Shown: positions 21,836 to 31,071 of the stretch, one piece after another
How positions within the stretch are numbered: the stretch's first letter is position 1
Layout of the letters: the number at the start of each line of letters is the position of its first letter
DNA from: Pantoea sp. BAV 3049
GTDB taxonomy: Bacteria; Pseudomonadota; Gammaproteobacteria; Enterobacterales; Enterobacteriaceae
Assembly (NCBI RefSeq): GCF_009765445.1
Contig: NZ_WHOY01000031.1
Span: 2,256,971-2,320,970, forward strand
Direction: 5' to 3'
DNA length: 64,000 bases
Position numbers and translations under genes: made by a program
The notes under the pieces: generated by a model
Databases searched by the model: none
Seen by the model: the letters and a program-made list of their open reading frames with translations, nothing else
Told to the model about the DNA's origin: nothing

Positions 21836-22162
21836 TCAGTGACGGGAAGTTGTGGTAGTGGCAATCAGCGCGCCCACAAAAACGCCCAATGCAGTACCAA
21901 TTCCCACGCCATGCCAGGGCTTGTCACGGACATAAGAATCAACGTGATCGCCAGCATCTTTTGCCGCCTGAGTAACACGGTTGCGGCCATGCAATTTAGC
22001 GCGGGTTTCTTTCAGCAAAGCTTCAGCACGTGAACGCGCGCCATCAACTTCATCCTTTGTTTTGCTGCCGTAAGATTTCAGCAGATCGTCAAGGGTATCA
22101 GCCAGCTGTGAAACGTCCTGATTGATATCAATGTCTTCGTTTTTAGGTGTCCGGTTAAACAT
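21836..22162 (-). CDS. ygaM: DUF883 membrane-anchored ribosome-associated protein YgaM
   Basis: ElaB/YqjD/YgaM family, 108 residues. An acidic helical N-terminal part (DISQ-type coiled region, about 10-75) is followed by the family motif VRDKPWHGVGIG and one C-terminal membrane span (about 84-103). Members anchor to the inner membrane and bind stationary-phase ribosomes. It sits between nrdH and ygaC as in E. coli. Confidence 0.88.
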   Translation of the reverse strand: MFNRTPKNEDIDINQDVSQLADTLDDLLKSYGSKTKDEVDGARSRAEALLKETRAKLHGRNRVTQAAKDAGDHVDSYVRDKPWHGVGIGTALGVFVGALIATTTTSRH

Positions 22163-22324
22163 TTATCTCTCCCCTGGATATGAAACGTACTATTAACTGT
22201 AGACCATTACAGAGATTTTTAGTGACCCGAACCGGGATCCGGGCCGTTTCTGGATTATTCCGAAAGCGCCAGCCCTTCACGCTGTTGTAAGGTTGCTGGG
22301 TTGGCACGTTTTAGAGGATTAAGC

Positions 22325-22660
22325 ATGTATTTACGCCCTGATGAGGTTGCTCGCGTACTGGAAAAAGCGGGGTTTGAGATGGATGCGGTGACCGCAAAAG
22401 CCTATGGATACCGCCGCGGAGACAGCTACGTGTATGTGAACCGTGAAGCAAGGATGGGCCGTACCGCACTGGTGATCCACCCGACGTTAAAAGAAAAAAG
22501 CCACAGCTATGCGGAACCCGCTTCCGATATGAAAACCTGTGAACACTATGTGCAGTTTCCAATGTATCTGGCCGGTGACAATCAGGATCACTACGGCATC
22601 CCACACGGCTTCAGTTCGCGTGCGGCGCTGGAGCGTTACATCACTCTTATGTTCGGATAA
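22325..22660 (+). CDS. ygaC: DUF2002 family protein YgaC
   Basis: Conserved enterobacterial protein of unknown function, 111 residues. The ATG at 22325 is used because it gives the family start [17 protein letters not shown] and has GAGG 9 bases upstream. Conserved stretches are [20 protein letters not shown] and [11 protein letters not shown]. In E. coli it is iron/Fur-responsive; I did not verify a Fur box here. Confidence 0.88.
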   Translation: MYLRPDEVARVLEKAGFEMDAVTAKAYGYRRGDSYVYVNREARMGRTALVIHPTLKEKSHSYAEPASDMKTCEHYVQFPMYLAGDNQDHYGIPHGFSSRAALERYITLMFG

Positions 22661-22791
22661 TCTCTGACGATCCTCGTGAATTCAGCGCATATCTGTACTG
22701 ATGGCGCTGAAACCTCTCTTCTGCTGCACTCATCCCCACACTCTGTACCGTTGTTTTGCTGCGGAATAATCGGTATAACGCTGGCTTATGT

Positions 22792-22815
22792 GGAAGTTTA
22801 GACGTCTATACGGAT
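22792..22815 (+). promoter_or_regulatory. MetJ operator (tandem met boxes) upstream of mmuM
   Basis: A perfect met box AGACGTCT (22800-22807) is flanked in register by two partial 8-mers, GGAAGTTT and ATACGGAT (5 of 8 each). Three adjacent boxes are a typical MetJ array. A -10-like TATAAC lies at 22774-22779. The downstream mmuM makes methionine, which fits MetJ control. Confidence 0.75.
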
Positions 22816-22824
22816 AAATCAGCG

Positions 22825-22986
22825 ATGCAGCAAACTCAGCAGGACACCGCGCAACAATTCAAACGCAGCATGAAAACCCGCCACTGCGGCCTGCCTTTTG
22901 TGGCGCTCTGTTATGGGGCTTACTGTTTCACGCAGTTGTTGAAGAAGCGCGATACCGCGAAGGAGATTCAGCATGTTTCCGACTGA
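22825..22986 (+). CDS. Possible 53-residue small ORF between the MetJ operator and mmuM
   Basis: An ATG ten bases after the met boxes opens a 53-codon frame (MQQTQQDTAQQFKRSMKTRH...) with a short hydrophobic stretch FVALCYGAYCFTQLL. It ends 14 bases inside mmuM, in another frame. No clear Shine-Dalgarno precedes it. It could be a leader that couples to mmuM, or chance. Confidence 0.3.
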   Translation: MQQTQQDTAQQFKRSMKTRHCGLPFVALCYGAYCFTQLLKKRDTAKEIQHVSD

Positions 22987-23905
22987 TATGACCGTGCAAC
23001 AAAGGGTAGCCGCTGGCCTGGTGCTGGATGGCGCAATGGCGACCGAACTGGAAGCGCGCGGCTGCGATTTGACCGACGCGCTGTGGTCGGCGAAGGTACT
23101 GATTGAAAATCCGGAACTAATCTACCAGGTTCACTACGACTACTTTAAAGCGGGCGCACAAGTTGCTATTACCGCCAGCTATCAGGCTACGCCCCAGGGT
23201 TTTGCAAAGCGTGGGCTGAGTACAGGAGATTCGCTGCAGCTGATTGCCCGCAGCGTTGAGCTGGCCAGCCGCGCCAGAGGGGATTATCTTGCTGAGCATC
23301 CGGAGGCGGGAGCGTTGCTGATAGCGGGGTCTGTCGGACCTTATGGTGCTTTCCTGGCGGATGGCTCGGAATATCGTGGCGATTATTCGCTGCCGCAGCA
23401 GGAAATGATGGATTTCCATCGTCCGCGCATTCGAGCCCTGATTGATGCGGGTGCAGATATCCTGGCTTGTGAGACCCTGCCTTCCTTTGCGGAAATCCAG
23501 GCGCTGGTGGCTCTGCTACAGGAATTCCCGGCCACGCCAGCATGGTTCTCCTTTACGCTGCGTGACAGCGAACACCTGAGCGATGGCACGCCGCTAAGTG
23601 AAGTGGTGGCTCTGCTGGACGGTTGCCCGCAGGCCGTCGCGCTGGGCATTAACTGCATCGCACTGGATAAAGTAACCGCAGCGCTGGAAGCCCTTTCATC
23701 GCTGACTGCCAGGCCGCTGGTGGTCTATCCAAATTCTGGTGAGCAGTATGATGCCACCAGCAAAACATGGCACAGTGATGCTTCCACCTGCACACTGATT
23801 GATAATCTTCAGGTCTGGCAAAAAGTCGGTGCGAAGCTGATAGGCGGCTGCTGCCGGACCACGCCTGCCGACATCGCGGCCATTGCTCAACATTGCCGCT
23901 CGTGA
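22973..23905 (+). CDS. mmuM: Homocysteine S-methyltransferase
   Basis: Transfers methyl from S-methylmethionine (or SAM) to homocysteine, giving methionine. The 310 residues match E. coli MmuM. Zinc ligands are C228 (GINCIAL) and C293/C294 (GGCCRTT), and the N-terminal LDGAMATELEARG is diagnostic. The ATG at 22973 has AAGGAG seven bases upstream. No mmuP permease is adjacent, unlike E. coli. A hairpin CGCCCG / CGGGTG at 23931-23953 may end it. Confidence 0.92.
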   Translation: MFPTDMTVQQRVAAGLVLDGAMATELEARGCDLTDALWSAKVLIENPELIYQVHYDYFKAGAQVAITASYQATPQGFAKRGLSTGDSLQLIARSVELASRARGDYLAEHPEAGALLIAGSVGPYGAFLADGSEYRGDYSLPQQEMMDFHRPRIRALIDAGADILACETLPSFAEIQALVALLQEFPATPAWFSFTLRDSEHLSDGTPLSEVVALLDGCPQAVALGINCIALDKVTAALEALSSLTARPLVVYPNSGEQYDATSKTWHSDASTCTLIDNLQVWQKVGAKLIGGCCRTTPADIAAIAQHCRS

Positions 23906-24016
23906 TAACCCACTGAAAATTTGCGTTATAACGCCCGCACTTGCCGGGTGTTAATAATGAAAACCCGCCTCACTGCGCTTAGACTATTCTGAATATTTAA
24001 TCCGGCAGGAAGGCTT

Positions 24017-24436
24017 ATGAGAAAGCTTTTATTGGCACTGGCTTCAGCGTGGTTGCTGAGCGGCTGTGCAACAATAGTGGGCGATAAAACCCAGGATGTG
24101 GCGATCCAGACGTGGCCTCAGGGCGTGAAGTTTGTGGTGCAGGATGAGACTGGAAGAGCAGTTGCTGAAGGTATCACCCCGAAAACCGTGACGCTTGAGA
24201 AATCTGACGGCAGTTACTTAGGCAAGAAAAAATATACGCTGCAGCTTGAGCGTGCGGGTTATGTCCCGCAGACCATCCCGCTGGAGGAGAGGGCTAACCT
24301 CTGGTATATCCTGGGCAACATCCCTCTGGGCGGTTTCCCGGGCTGGCTGATTGTCGACCCGTTCAACGGGGGGATGTATAACATTGAGCCAGCAAAAGTG
24401 CAGACCATTATGAATCCGGTGGGCGCGCGCGGCTGA
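24017..24436 (+). CDS. Putative lipoprotein, unknown function
   Basis: 139 residues with a lipoprotein signal (MRKLLLALASAWLLSGC, Cys17) followed by ATIVGDKTQDVAI. The mature part has a surface-sugar/PEGA-like pattern (Val-rich strands, EGITPKTVTLEKSDG) and a hydrophobic Trp/Gly segment near 95-115 (ANLWYILGNIPLGGFPGWLI). I do not recognise a named family. It converges on speG across a GGGGCA / TGCCCC hairpin (24443-24463). Confidence 0.75.
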   Translation: MRKLLLALASAWLLSGCATIVGDKTQDVAIQTWPQGVKFVVQDETGRAVAEGITPKTVTLEKSDGSYLGKKKYTLQLERAGYVPQTIPLEERANLWYILGNIPLGGFPGWLIVDPFNGGMYNIEPAKVQTIMNPVGARG

Positions 24437-24476
24437 TAAATTGGGGCATTGGTAAGGTGCCCCGGAACAGAACGAC

Positions 24477-25043
24477 TTATTGTGCGGTAGGCTGAACCAT
24501 CGTATGAGGCGGCTTGTGCCTGGCCAGATACTGCGGCTGGAAGATGCACATGCGGATGGTATTACGGTATTCACCGTTGATGAAGAACTCATGGATCAGT
24601 TCCCCTTCAATTTCAAAACCTAACTTGGAATAGATGTGGATCGCCTTTTCGTTCTCTTTATCGACAATCAGGTACAACTTGTAGAGGTTGAGCACTGAGA
24701 AACCGTAATCCATCGCCAGCCTGACCGCTTTACTGGCCAGCCCTTTGCCCTGATGGCTGGGGGCGATGATAATCTGAAATTCTGCCCGGCGATGAATGTG
24801 ATTGATCTCAACCAGTTCAACCAGTCCGGCCTTATCCCCTTCATATTCCACTACAAATCGGCGTTCGCTCTGGTCGTGAATGTGTTTGTCATAAAGATCG
24901 GACAGTTCGACAAACGCCTCATAAGGTTCTTCAAACCAGTAACGCATGACGCTGGCGTTATTATCCAGCTGGTGAACAAATCTCAGATCTTCCCGTTCCA
25001 GCGGACGGAGTTTGACACCCTGTTCTGCAGGCATGGCAGACAT
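24477..25043 (-). CDS. speG: Spermidine N1-acetyltransferase
   Basis: GNAT enzyme that acetylates spermidine and spermine, limiting polyamine toxicity. It has 188 residues from the ATG at 25043, which has AAGGA 7 bases upstream and gives an N-terminus close to E. coli ([20 protein letters not shown]). The acetyl-CoA loop is [14 protein letters not shown] reading from 25133 would add 30 residues without support. Confidence 0.93.
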   Translation of the reverse strand: MSAMPAEQGVKLRPLEREDLRFVHQLDNNASVMRYWFEEPYEAFVELSDLYDKHIHDQSERRFVVEYEGDKAGLVELVEINHIHRRAEFQIIIAPSHQGKGLASKAVRLAMDYGFSVLNLYKLYLIVDKENEKAIHIYSKLGFEIEGELIHEFFINGEYRNTIRMCIFQPQYLARHKPPHTMVQPTAQ

Positions 25044-25140
25044 ATATTTTCCTTGTTGCAGATGCATTATTGCCTGAAGAAGTATACGTCTGGCGGTGAG
25101 GAATGGCACTGAGCAGGGCAGGAGCTGGATCAATAACTGA

Positions 25141-25172
25141 GCCGCCAGCCGGAAAAAGTGGCTGGCGGTTTA
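25141..25172. terminator. Hairpin between tsx and speG
   Basis: Strong stem CCGCCAGCC / GGCTGGCGG with a 9-base loop just past the tsx stop. Its T run on the minus strand is poor, so termination of tsx is likely but not proved. Confidence 0.55.
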
Positions 25173-25189
25173 ACAGCGGTTAAGCTAAA

Positions 25190-26056
25190 TCAGAAGTTGT
25201 AGCCAACCACCAGGTAGTAACCCCAGCCAGTGGATTTCACTTCGAACGGACCGTTGCCGAAGTTGAGTTCCTGGCCATCAGCCCACTGTCCGCCGTTGTG
25301 GAACCAGCGCGCTACGAAGGAGTAGTGCCAGTGATCATAGCCCAGCGAGAGGATATGGCTTGAGGCAATGGAATTGCTGGTGCGCGAAGCATCAGACTTG
25401 TCACGCAGGTCTGAACCCCAGTCAAAGTTGGTGAAGCCTACGTAGCTCAGGTTACCGCCCCAAAGGGTGGTGATTGGCACGAAGTATTTCACCTTGAAGC
25501 GATAACCATCCCAGCTGTTTTCATTGGCAGCACCGTAGTTCTCCCACTGATATTTGGCATAGACGTTCAGCGACAGGCCGACATCAGAATGGGTATCGAT
25601 ATCGGTGCCCAGCCCCATATACCAGGTATTCTGACGGTTCGCGCTGTTATGGCCCATATCGTAGATATAGTTGTTGGCAAAGTACCACTCTTTGAACGGG
25701 CCGAAGCTCAGATCGGTGTTGGTCAGCTTATCAATAGAGAAACGAGGTTCGATCTCCATAAACAGGGGAGAACCTTTGTCCCAGATGCCGCTGTCATTTG
25801 AATTACCCGCGCCGAAGAATTTAGGCACATCAACGTAACCATAAAAGTCGAACCAGTCTTTTTTGGCGAAGGCTTCATATTCCAGATAAACGTCGTTATT
25901 CAGACGAGGTCCAAAGCGGGTGTGGTAGCTACCCACCACGTTTACGCTCTGGTGCCACCAGTCGGAAACATATTCAGGACCATCGGTTGCAGCAAAAGAA
26001 GAGGCACTATAAGAAAGCGCAGCCAGGGCGCCAGCCATCACAATTTTATATTTCAT
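25190..26056 (-). CDS. tsx: Nucleoside-specific outer-membrane channel Tsx
   Basis: Beta-barrel channel for nucleosides and deoxynucleosides, 288 residues. A signal peptide of about 22 residues ends SSFA. The conserved [20 protein letters not shown] and the terminal aromatic GYNF required for barrel insertion are present. A perfect CRP site lies about 200 bases upstream, matching CRP control of tsx in E. coli. Confidence 0.95.
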   Translation of the reverse strand: MKYKIVMAGALAALSYSASSFAATDGPEYVSDWWHQSVNVVGSYHTRFGPRLNNDVYLEYEAFAKKDWFDFYGYVDVPKFFGAGNSNDSGIWDKGSPLFMEIEPRFSIDKLTNTDLSFGPFKEWYFANNYIYDMGHNSANRQNTWYMGLGTDIDTHSDVGLSLNVYAKYQWENYGAANENSWDGYRFKVKYFVPITTLWGGNLSYVGFTNFDWGSDLRDKSDASRTSNSIASSHILSLGYDHWHYSFVARWFHNGGQWADGQELNFGNGPFEVKSTGWGYYLVVGYNF

Positions 26057-26258
26057 TATATTACCACATGCTTATCGACCATTTTCTGCTGACAGCGCGA
26101 TGGTCTTATTAAGACGTTATCAGGGGAGAAGTGGGTGGCTGTATTTACAGCGGAAAACACCCGTACCGGATGTTGTGGCAGTGTGCCGTCATCCGCGTTT
26201 AAGGAAATAGAGATTGATCACACTTGTCAAACCTTGTTTCATTTCAGTTCAATTAAAG

Positions 26259-26274
26259 TGTGATATGCATCACA
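26259..26274. promoter_or_regulatory. CRP site upstream of tsx
   Basis: Perfect consensus TGTGA-N6-TCACA (TGTGATATGCATCACA). A second CRP-like half-site TGTGATCA, read on the minus strand, lies near 26216-26223. Paired CRP sites, with CytR between them, regulate tsx in E. coli. Confidence 0.8.
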
Positions 26275-26635
26275 TATATAAGCATTCAGTGAGAGAGAGG
26301 ATTCGGTGACGTTCTCAGATGAATTTTTACCGTGAGTAATCGTTTGCCTCGGTGGGGAAGTGAAATGGCTTCAACAAACTGGAACACAGTAGTGAATTTT
26401 GTGCACTGACAGGTGATATTTTTATAAGTTTTACTTATGGTTTTGCTCTGTATCCAGAATGGAGTGAGTTCGATTTTTATACAACTACAGGTCCAGGGCT
26501 GAGGTATTGTTTCTGTAGCAAGGCTGATATCAGGACGCAGTTTGTTATGAAAAAATATTAATCGGTGACACAAAAATTAATTTGAGTTAAGTAAATTATT
26601 TAACATTAAATTAATCTAAATTAACGTGAAGGAAA

Positions 26636-26752
26636 TAAAAAAGCCCGGCCATAAGGCCGGGAAGCTCATCTTTAGATTTATGTACAGCCTTATTTCAGAG
26701 TAAGAATGAGGCAGTGAATGCTGGGGCATTAAGTGAATCATTCTTAACTGAA
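26636..26752 (-). ncRNA. Candidate structured small RNA (about 117 nt)
   Basis: A minus-strand transcript is implied by three signals. A perfect TATAAT -10 lies at 26764-26759. Seven bases on, a 14-bp stem starts (TTCAG...TAAGAATGA, 26752-26738, paired with TCATTCTTA...CTGAA, 26709-26694) enclosing an inner AATGC/GCATT hairpin. An A/U-rich single strand follows, then a Rho-independent terminator CCCGGCC-TTAT-GGCCGGG with six T (26636-26660). No ORF explains the terminator, and the -35 is weak. I do not recognise a known sRNA family. Confidence 0.55.
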
Positions 26753-26764
26753 GTATCGATTATA

Positions 26765-27366
26765 AATATCACGACAGTAAAAACTAATACTTAAAGTGGG
26801 GAATTGGATATTTAATTTTATTAGTTTAGGGTATTTGGGTATGTATGTTATAATTTGAACAAAAAAGGATCGATTGTATCTTAATAAATACGAATCATTC
26901 CGGATATATTCTAAAGTGATTTTTGATTCATAATTTCTGATTTGAGTTAAGTTGCGTTTTAAGCGGTTTTTATATTTTAATGTTTATGGTAGTGGGAGGT
27001 GCCAATTTCGATGGCATTGTTAATTATTTGATAGTTTGTGATTTTTGATTGAAATTAGTGCTAATTATCAGGTAGTTACTTTTTTCTGGAGAGTGTTGCT
27101 CTAATTTTAGTCTTAGAGGTTGCACTGGTGTCGCAGAAGGTTATGAGATTCTCTGTTAGATTAATCTTAGGAGTACTGGTTATCAATAATAAGATTTAGA
27201 TGAACTTTATGGTGGGTAAAGAAACATTATGCTGACTTAAAAGAATTTAGTGGGTAAATAAACGTTAAAAGAAAAGCAATAACAACCAAATGTAACCCAG
27301 AAAAAATATCACATCCCTTTATGAATTAAGCGCCACTCCCGGCCGAAGATGATTTCTGGCTGCCTG
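26765..27366. other. AT-rich intergenic region
   Basis: About 600 bases of strongly A/T-rich sequence between the candidate small RNA and the lysR stop, with no convincing gene. Several TATAAT-like hexamers occur on the plus strand (for example 26849-26854) but nothing downstream is coding. It may be transferred or H-NS-bound DNA. Confidence 0.4.
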
Positions 27367-28272
27367 TTAATCCAGCCAGGGCTCCAGTGTAGTTTCGATC
27401 CAGGTGATGAAGGTACGGACCCGTTGCGAAAGATTACGCCGGTGGGCTACCACAAGTGATGCTGCGAGAGGTGCCGGACGCAGGCCGGGCAATATTTCCA
27501 CCAGAGCACCCCGTTCAAGGTGGTGTCTGAGTGACGAATAGCCAGCCTGAATTAACCCAACACCTGCAAGTCCGGCTTCGTGATAGGTCTGTACGCTGTT
27601 GACTTGCATCACACCCGGCAGAGGAAGCGATGAATAGCCATCGCCGTCAGGATATTCCCATCCGGCGAGTCTGGAGCCAAATGTACGTGTGTAGTGAACC
27701 ATCTGGTGTCCCTGATTGATCAAATCGTCGATGGTATGAGGCACACCATAGCGTTCCAGATAGTCCGGACTTGCCACATTTATCATACGCAGATGTCCGA
27801 GTGGCCGGGCAATGAGAGTTTCGTCAATGACGGGGCCGAGGCGGATTACACAATCAAAACCTTCCTGAACAAGATCGACACGACGGTCAGTGCTGGAGAG
27901 TTCCAGTTCCAGCTCTGGATGCGCTGAAAGCAGTTGTGGCAAGGCGGGAACGACCACGCTGCGTGCCAGCTCGGTTGGCATATCAACCCGTAATTTTCCC
28001 CTCAGCTGAGCATCTTTGTCTGCAAACATGGACTGCAACTCCTGCGCTTCTGCAAGCAGGTCACGCGCACGGGAATAAAAGACCCGGCCATCTTCCGTAA
28101 GCTGCACGCTGCGCGTGGTACGGTGCAGCAGTGCAACACCGACTTCCCGCTCAAGCTCCCGGATTACTGCGGAGACTCGTCCTTTTTGTGTTCCCATACT
28201 TTCGGCCGCACGGGTAAAGCTGGCCATTTCAGCAACACGCGAAAAAATTACCAGAGCATCAAGATTCTTCAT
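27367..28272 (-). CDS. LysR-family transcriptional regulator
   Basis: 301 residues with the N-terminal winged helix (about 1-60: FSRVAEMASFTRAAESMG... LLHRTTRSVQLTEDG) and a C-terminal effector-binding domain. It resembles the large AaeR/DsdC-like group that controls a divergent oxidoreductase. It is divergent from the aldo-keto reductase gene with a 232-base gap, so it probably regulates that gene. Target and inducer unknown. RBS AGGA lies 9 bases before the ATG. Confidence 0.88.
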   Translation of the reverse strand: MKNLDALVIFSRVAEMASFTRAAESMGTQKGRVSAVIRELEREVGVALLHRTTRSVQLTEDGRVFYSRARDLLAEAQELQSMFADKDAQLRGKLRVDMPTELARSVVVPALPQLLSAHPELELELSSTDRRVDLVQEGFDCVIRLGPVIDETLIARPLGHLRMINVASPDYLERYGVPHTIDDLINQGHQMVHYTRTFGSRLAGWEYPDGDGYSSLPLPGVMQVNSVQTYHEAGLAGVGLIQAGYSSLRHHLERGALVEILPGLRPAPLAASLVVAHRRNLSQRVRTFITWIETTLEPWLD

Positions 28273-28504
28273 TGTTCATCCTGAAGGGAACAGTGAGTTA
28301 TTTATTGCGTTATTTATATCCTATCTTCCACACAATAGACTAGCCAAAACGTTCGTCCGCCTTGAAACGGCACGTCGCTATGGCGCACATGTCGCTGAAA
28401 TTGCTCAGCAGTTGAACAACGGGAAATCCTAAGTTGCCCGTTTGCTGGCTGGGTTAAACACAGGTTTCAGTGCTTCGTTACAATAATTTATCAGGAAGAA
28501 AGTG

Positions 28505-29542
28505 ATGAAATATAATCAACTGGGCCGGACAGGTCTCTTCGTCTCGGAGCTTTGTCTTGGCACCATGACGCTCGGCGGTAACCCCGATGCGGGAGTATGG
28601 TCGGAAATTGGGGCGCTTGATCAGCGTGAGGCTAACCTGCTGATTGCCGGTGCTTTTGCCCAAGGTGTTAACTTCATCGATACGGCTGATGTTTATTCTT
28701 TTGGCCAGTCAGAACGTAGGGTAGGTCAGGCCCTGAGAGATCTGGGAATAGCCAGGAGTGAGGTAGTTCTGGCTACCAAAACAGCGGGTGTAATGGGAGA
28801 TAAACCCAACGATCAGGGCGCGTCACGCGGGCATATCATGGATTCGGTGCAAAGAAGCCTGGAGCGGCTTCAGGTAGATCATATTGATCTTTACCAGATT
28901 CATACCTGCGATCCGGTTACTCCCGTTGAGGAAACACTTCGGGCCCTTGATGACCTGACGCGGCAGGGATTAATTCGTTATGTCGGCGTTTCAAACTGGC
29001 CTGCAGGCAAGCTGGGTAAAGCTCTGGGGCTGAGCGAAGCGCTTCACGCCACTCGTTTCGAGACGCTGCAGGCGTATTATTCGATCGCCGGGCGAGACGT
29101 GGAGCGTGAACTGGTTCCACTGGTTACAGAAGAGAGGATGGGCCTGCTTGTCTGGTCGCCCCTTGCCGGTGGGTTACTCTCCGGGAAGTTTGGTCCCGGA
29201 GCCCCAACGGAAGAAGGTTCCCGGCGAAGCCACTTCGACTTTCCCCCCGTCGAACTTGCACAGGCATGGCGATGTGTGGCTGAGATGCGCACCATTGCCG
29301 ATGCGCGTGGTGTCACAGTGAGCAGGATAGCGCTTGCCTGGTTACTTTCCAGACCACAGGTTACCAGCGTTATTATCGGTGCAAAACGTCTTGAGCAGCT
29401 CGAAGACAATCTCGCTGCGGTCGATATTGTTCTGAGTGAAGATGAGCTTGAACGGCTCGATTCAGTCAGCGCACTTCCTCCTTACTATCCCGGCTGGATG
29501 ATAGATCACCAGAATGCAGGCAGGTATCCGCATCCTGTTTAG
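28505..29542 (+). CDS. Aldo/keto reductase
   Basis: NADPH-dependent oxidoreductase with TIM-barrel fold, 345 residues. The catalytic tetrad is visible: D59 and Y64 (FIDTADVYSFG), K92 (ATKTAG) and H133 (YQIHTCD). The C-terminal cofactor loop VIIGAKRLEQLEDN is present. The ATG at 28505 follows AGGAAG, with a GTG codon directly before it. Divergent from the lysR gene. It is the last backbone gene before the ssrA-linked island. Confidence 0.9.
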   Translation: MKYNQLGRTGLFVSELCLGTMTLGGNPDAGVWSEIGALDQREANLLIAGAFAQGVNFIDTADVYSFGQSERRVGQALRDLGIARSEVVLATKTAGVMGDKPNDQGASRGHIMDSVQRSLERLQVDHIDLYQIHTCDPVTPVEETLRALDDLTRQGLIRYVGVSNWPAGKLGKALGLSEALHATRFETLQAYYSIAGRDVERELVPLVTEERMGLLVWSPLAGGLLSGKFGPGAPTEEGSRRSHFDFPPVELAQAWRCVAEMRTIADARGVTVSRIALAWLLSRPQVTSVIIGAKRLEQLEDNLAAVDIVLSEDELERLDSVSALPPYYPGWMIDHQNAGRYPHPV

Positions 29543-29563
29543 GGGAGTAAAGAACCAAGGGAG

Positions 29564-30037
29564 TTAATACTTCGCAGGATACATTACAGACATAAAAAAG
29601 CCCACAAGGTTATCACCGTATGGGCTCCCAGGACTTCTGCGGACGTCCTGACTGGTCCTGTCAGCTCTGGCCGGAGTAGGGGAGGCGGAGATATTTATGC
29701 TGGACGGTTGATGAGCGCCAGATTTCGGCCGCTGCCAGGTGTTGTGTAGTCGAGCCAGGTGCCTCTCTCTTTTTGTGACTGGACTGCATTTTGCATCATT
29801 ACCAGGCCTGGCTTTAAAACCGGGTTTGTTATCTTTTATTTTGTTAGATATTTTTTTAAAATATATAATTAACGCTAATTCTATAAGAAGAAAAGACGAT
29901 ACAACAGTTAACAGTATGTGATTGGGCCAGATTTTATATGATATACCACCCAGTATAATGGCTATGCAAACAGGGAAGTAACCAAAAATAAAATCATCTT
30001 TAATAGAGCTAGACCATACTGCAAATAATCTATTCAT
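29564..30037 (-). CDS. Second immunity-like membrane protein, C-terminus run into the att repeat
   Basis: 157 residues. The first 65 (MNRLFAVWSSSIKDDFIFGYFPV...YFKK) have two membrane spans and align along their length with the 74-residue protein at 31101-31325: W near 8-9, DD then Y-PV, a central WP pair, and a basic YF/YFYRKK end. The remaining 90 residues translate the attachment repeat and look non-native, so the original gene probably ended earlier. It follows a remnant of the toxin 3' end with the same 4-base overlap seen at 31322. Confidence 0.55.
   Translation of the reverse strand: MNRLFAVWSSSIKDDFIFGYFPVCIAIILGGISYKIWPNHILLTVVSSFLLIELALIIYFKKISNKIKDNKPGFKARPGNDAKCSPVTKRERHLARLHNTWQRPKSGAHQPSSINISASPTPARADRTSQDVRRSPGSPYGDNLVGFFMSVMYPAKY
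29591..29677 (-). repeat. Distal ssrA-like attachment repeat (copy C)
   Basis: Read on the minus strand this is a diverged copy of the ssrA 3' end and its terminator: core ACTCCGGCCAGAGCT (29677-29663), GCAGAAGTCCT, the hairpin AGCCCATA...TGGGCT and a T run (to 29594). Copies B (34.6 kb) and A (46.3 kb) share this order. I read it as the outer attachment site of the left element, next to the original ssrA terminator. Confidence 0.7.
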
Positions 30038-30126
30038 TTTATTAGTCTCGTGATATCTGATGCGATTTTATTATCGGGAACTGTGCTTTTGTAGTTTTTC
30101 CCCGATTCTAACTTTACATGGTATAC
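30034..30126 (-). pseudogene. Remnant of a second toxin copy (3' end)
   Basis: Thirty codons ending VPDNKIASDITRLIK, then TGA. They match the end of the 230-residue protein at 31322-32014 (SENEIASDIMRLIK) and overlap the next ATG by the same ATGA. An in-frame TAG lies just upstream, so only the tail survives. Confidence 0.6.
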
Positions 30127-30183
30127 CTAAGCGTAAATCGATGTTGTTTAGTCGAAGGTATAACATACAGGCTGTAGACTGCC

Positions 30184-30657
30184 CTAACGGCTACTGTCAG
30201 CCCTGGCTGGAAAAGTGTTAGCAGAGATATCAATATATTTTCTTAATCCCATTGGGCGGCTCACACCGCGAGGAGCGGAGAACGGCAACTTAAACATCGG
30301 CGATTCCGGGACTTTTATCGTCCAGATCGTATCGCCAATGAAACTAAACCTTACGGAGTGGGGCGAAACTGTCAGTCCTTCAAAATGACCTGAAGCGTAA
30401 ACACCTCCGATAACCAGTTTCTCAACTATTCCCTGAGGAAGCTCGATCAGTAGAACCGTCAAGGTTTCTTCAAAGATAATGTCATCAGTCACGAACAAAA
30501 GATAACGATACGCATCAACTATTGTTGCGGCTTCCAGCACTTTACCAGGAATGATGATCCCTGTTGGGTGGCTTTCAATCAAAACCTCAGACTCAGCCTG
30601 GGAGGTATTCGTTGCTTCAGTCACTTCTGTTAGCGCTACTGTAGTAACTTCTTTCAT
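30184..30657 (-). CDS. Hypothetical protein in the left element
   Basis: 157 residues, acidic Thr/Glu-rich start (MKEVTTVALTEVTEATNTSQ), then beta-strand-rich sequence (YRYLLFVTDDIIFEE, VIGGVYASGHFEGLTV) and a Pro/Arg-rich tail. No signal peptide or membrane span. I recognise no family. The RBS is weak. Its last residues (DISANTFPARAD) resemble residues read through repeat C (NISASPTPARAD), so the 3' end may have been reshuffled. Confidence 0.5.
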   Translation of the reverse strand: MKEVTTVALTEVTEATNTSQAESEVLIESHPTGIIIPGKVLEAATIVDAYRYLLFVTDDIIFEETLTVLLIELPQGIVEKLVIGGVYASGHFEGLTVSPHSVRFSFIGDTIWTIKVPESPMFKLPFSAPRGVSRPMGLRKYIDISANTFPARADSSR

Positions 30658-31070
30658 GTTCAGTTCAGCCGTTTGTCCATAGAGAGTGTTCTTCAGAAGC
30701 CTTCAATCTTTCAGCTACAACCAGTCTCAGAGGTGTTGATGCATATTGATGCCAGATATGAATATAGCAAGAAAGCTTATCAAATCGAACTGAACACTTT
30801 GCTTATATGCATCTTCATAATCTATGAGAGCATGAAAAGAACATCACCACAATGTTGCAGGCCAAACCTTTCACAAAGTTATGTCGGAACCATTAAAAGA
30901 GCTGAAGATGCCAGGGTACCAAGCGGTATTTGTCCGAGTCGTGTATATTGTCGATATCATGCCAGATGGAATGAAAACGTAGCATTTTTTAACTTAAAAA
31001 TTATCTATGACAGCTTCCTGTTATTCCATAACCATCCTGTTGTGCTTATTTGACAGTGGTTTTTCCTGCA
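30658..31070. other. Intergenic region without supported gene
   Basis: About 410 bases between a hypothetical gene and the terminator after the immunity-like gene. A plus-strand frame (30673-31053, 126 codons) is open but has no RBS, no family resemblance and mixed composition, so I do not call it. Confidence 0.4.
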
Positions 31071-31071
31071 T

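Noticed and set aside
26286..26573. Minus-strand frame of 95 codons upstream of tsx
   Set aside because: No RBS, no recognisable family, A/T-rich noncoding composition.
28322..28432. Codons resembling the tail of an unknown protein (RLETARRYGAHVAEIAQQL) before the reductase
   Set aside because: Could be a gene fragment, but too short and without a recognised parent to call.
30673..31053. Plus-strand frame of 126 codons in the left element
   Set aside because: No RBS or family likeness; overlaps the probable promoter region of the opposite-strand gene.
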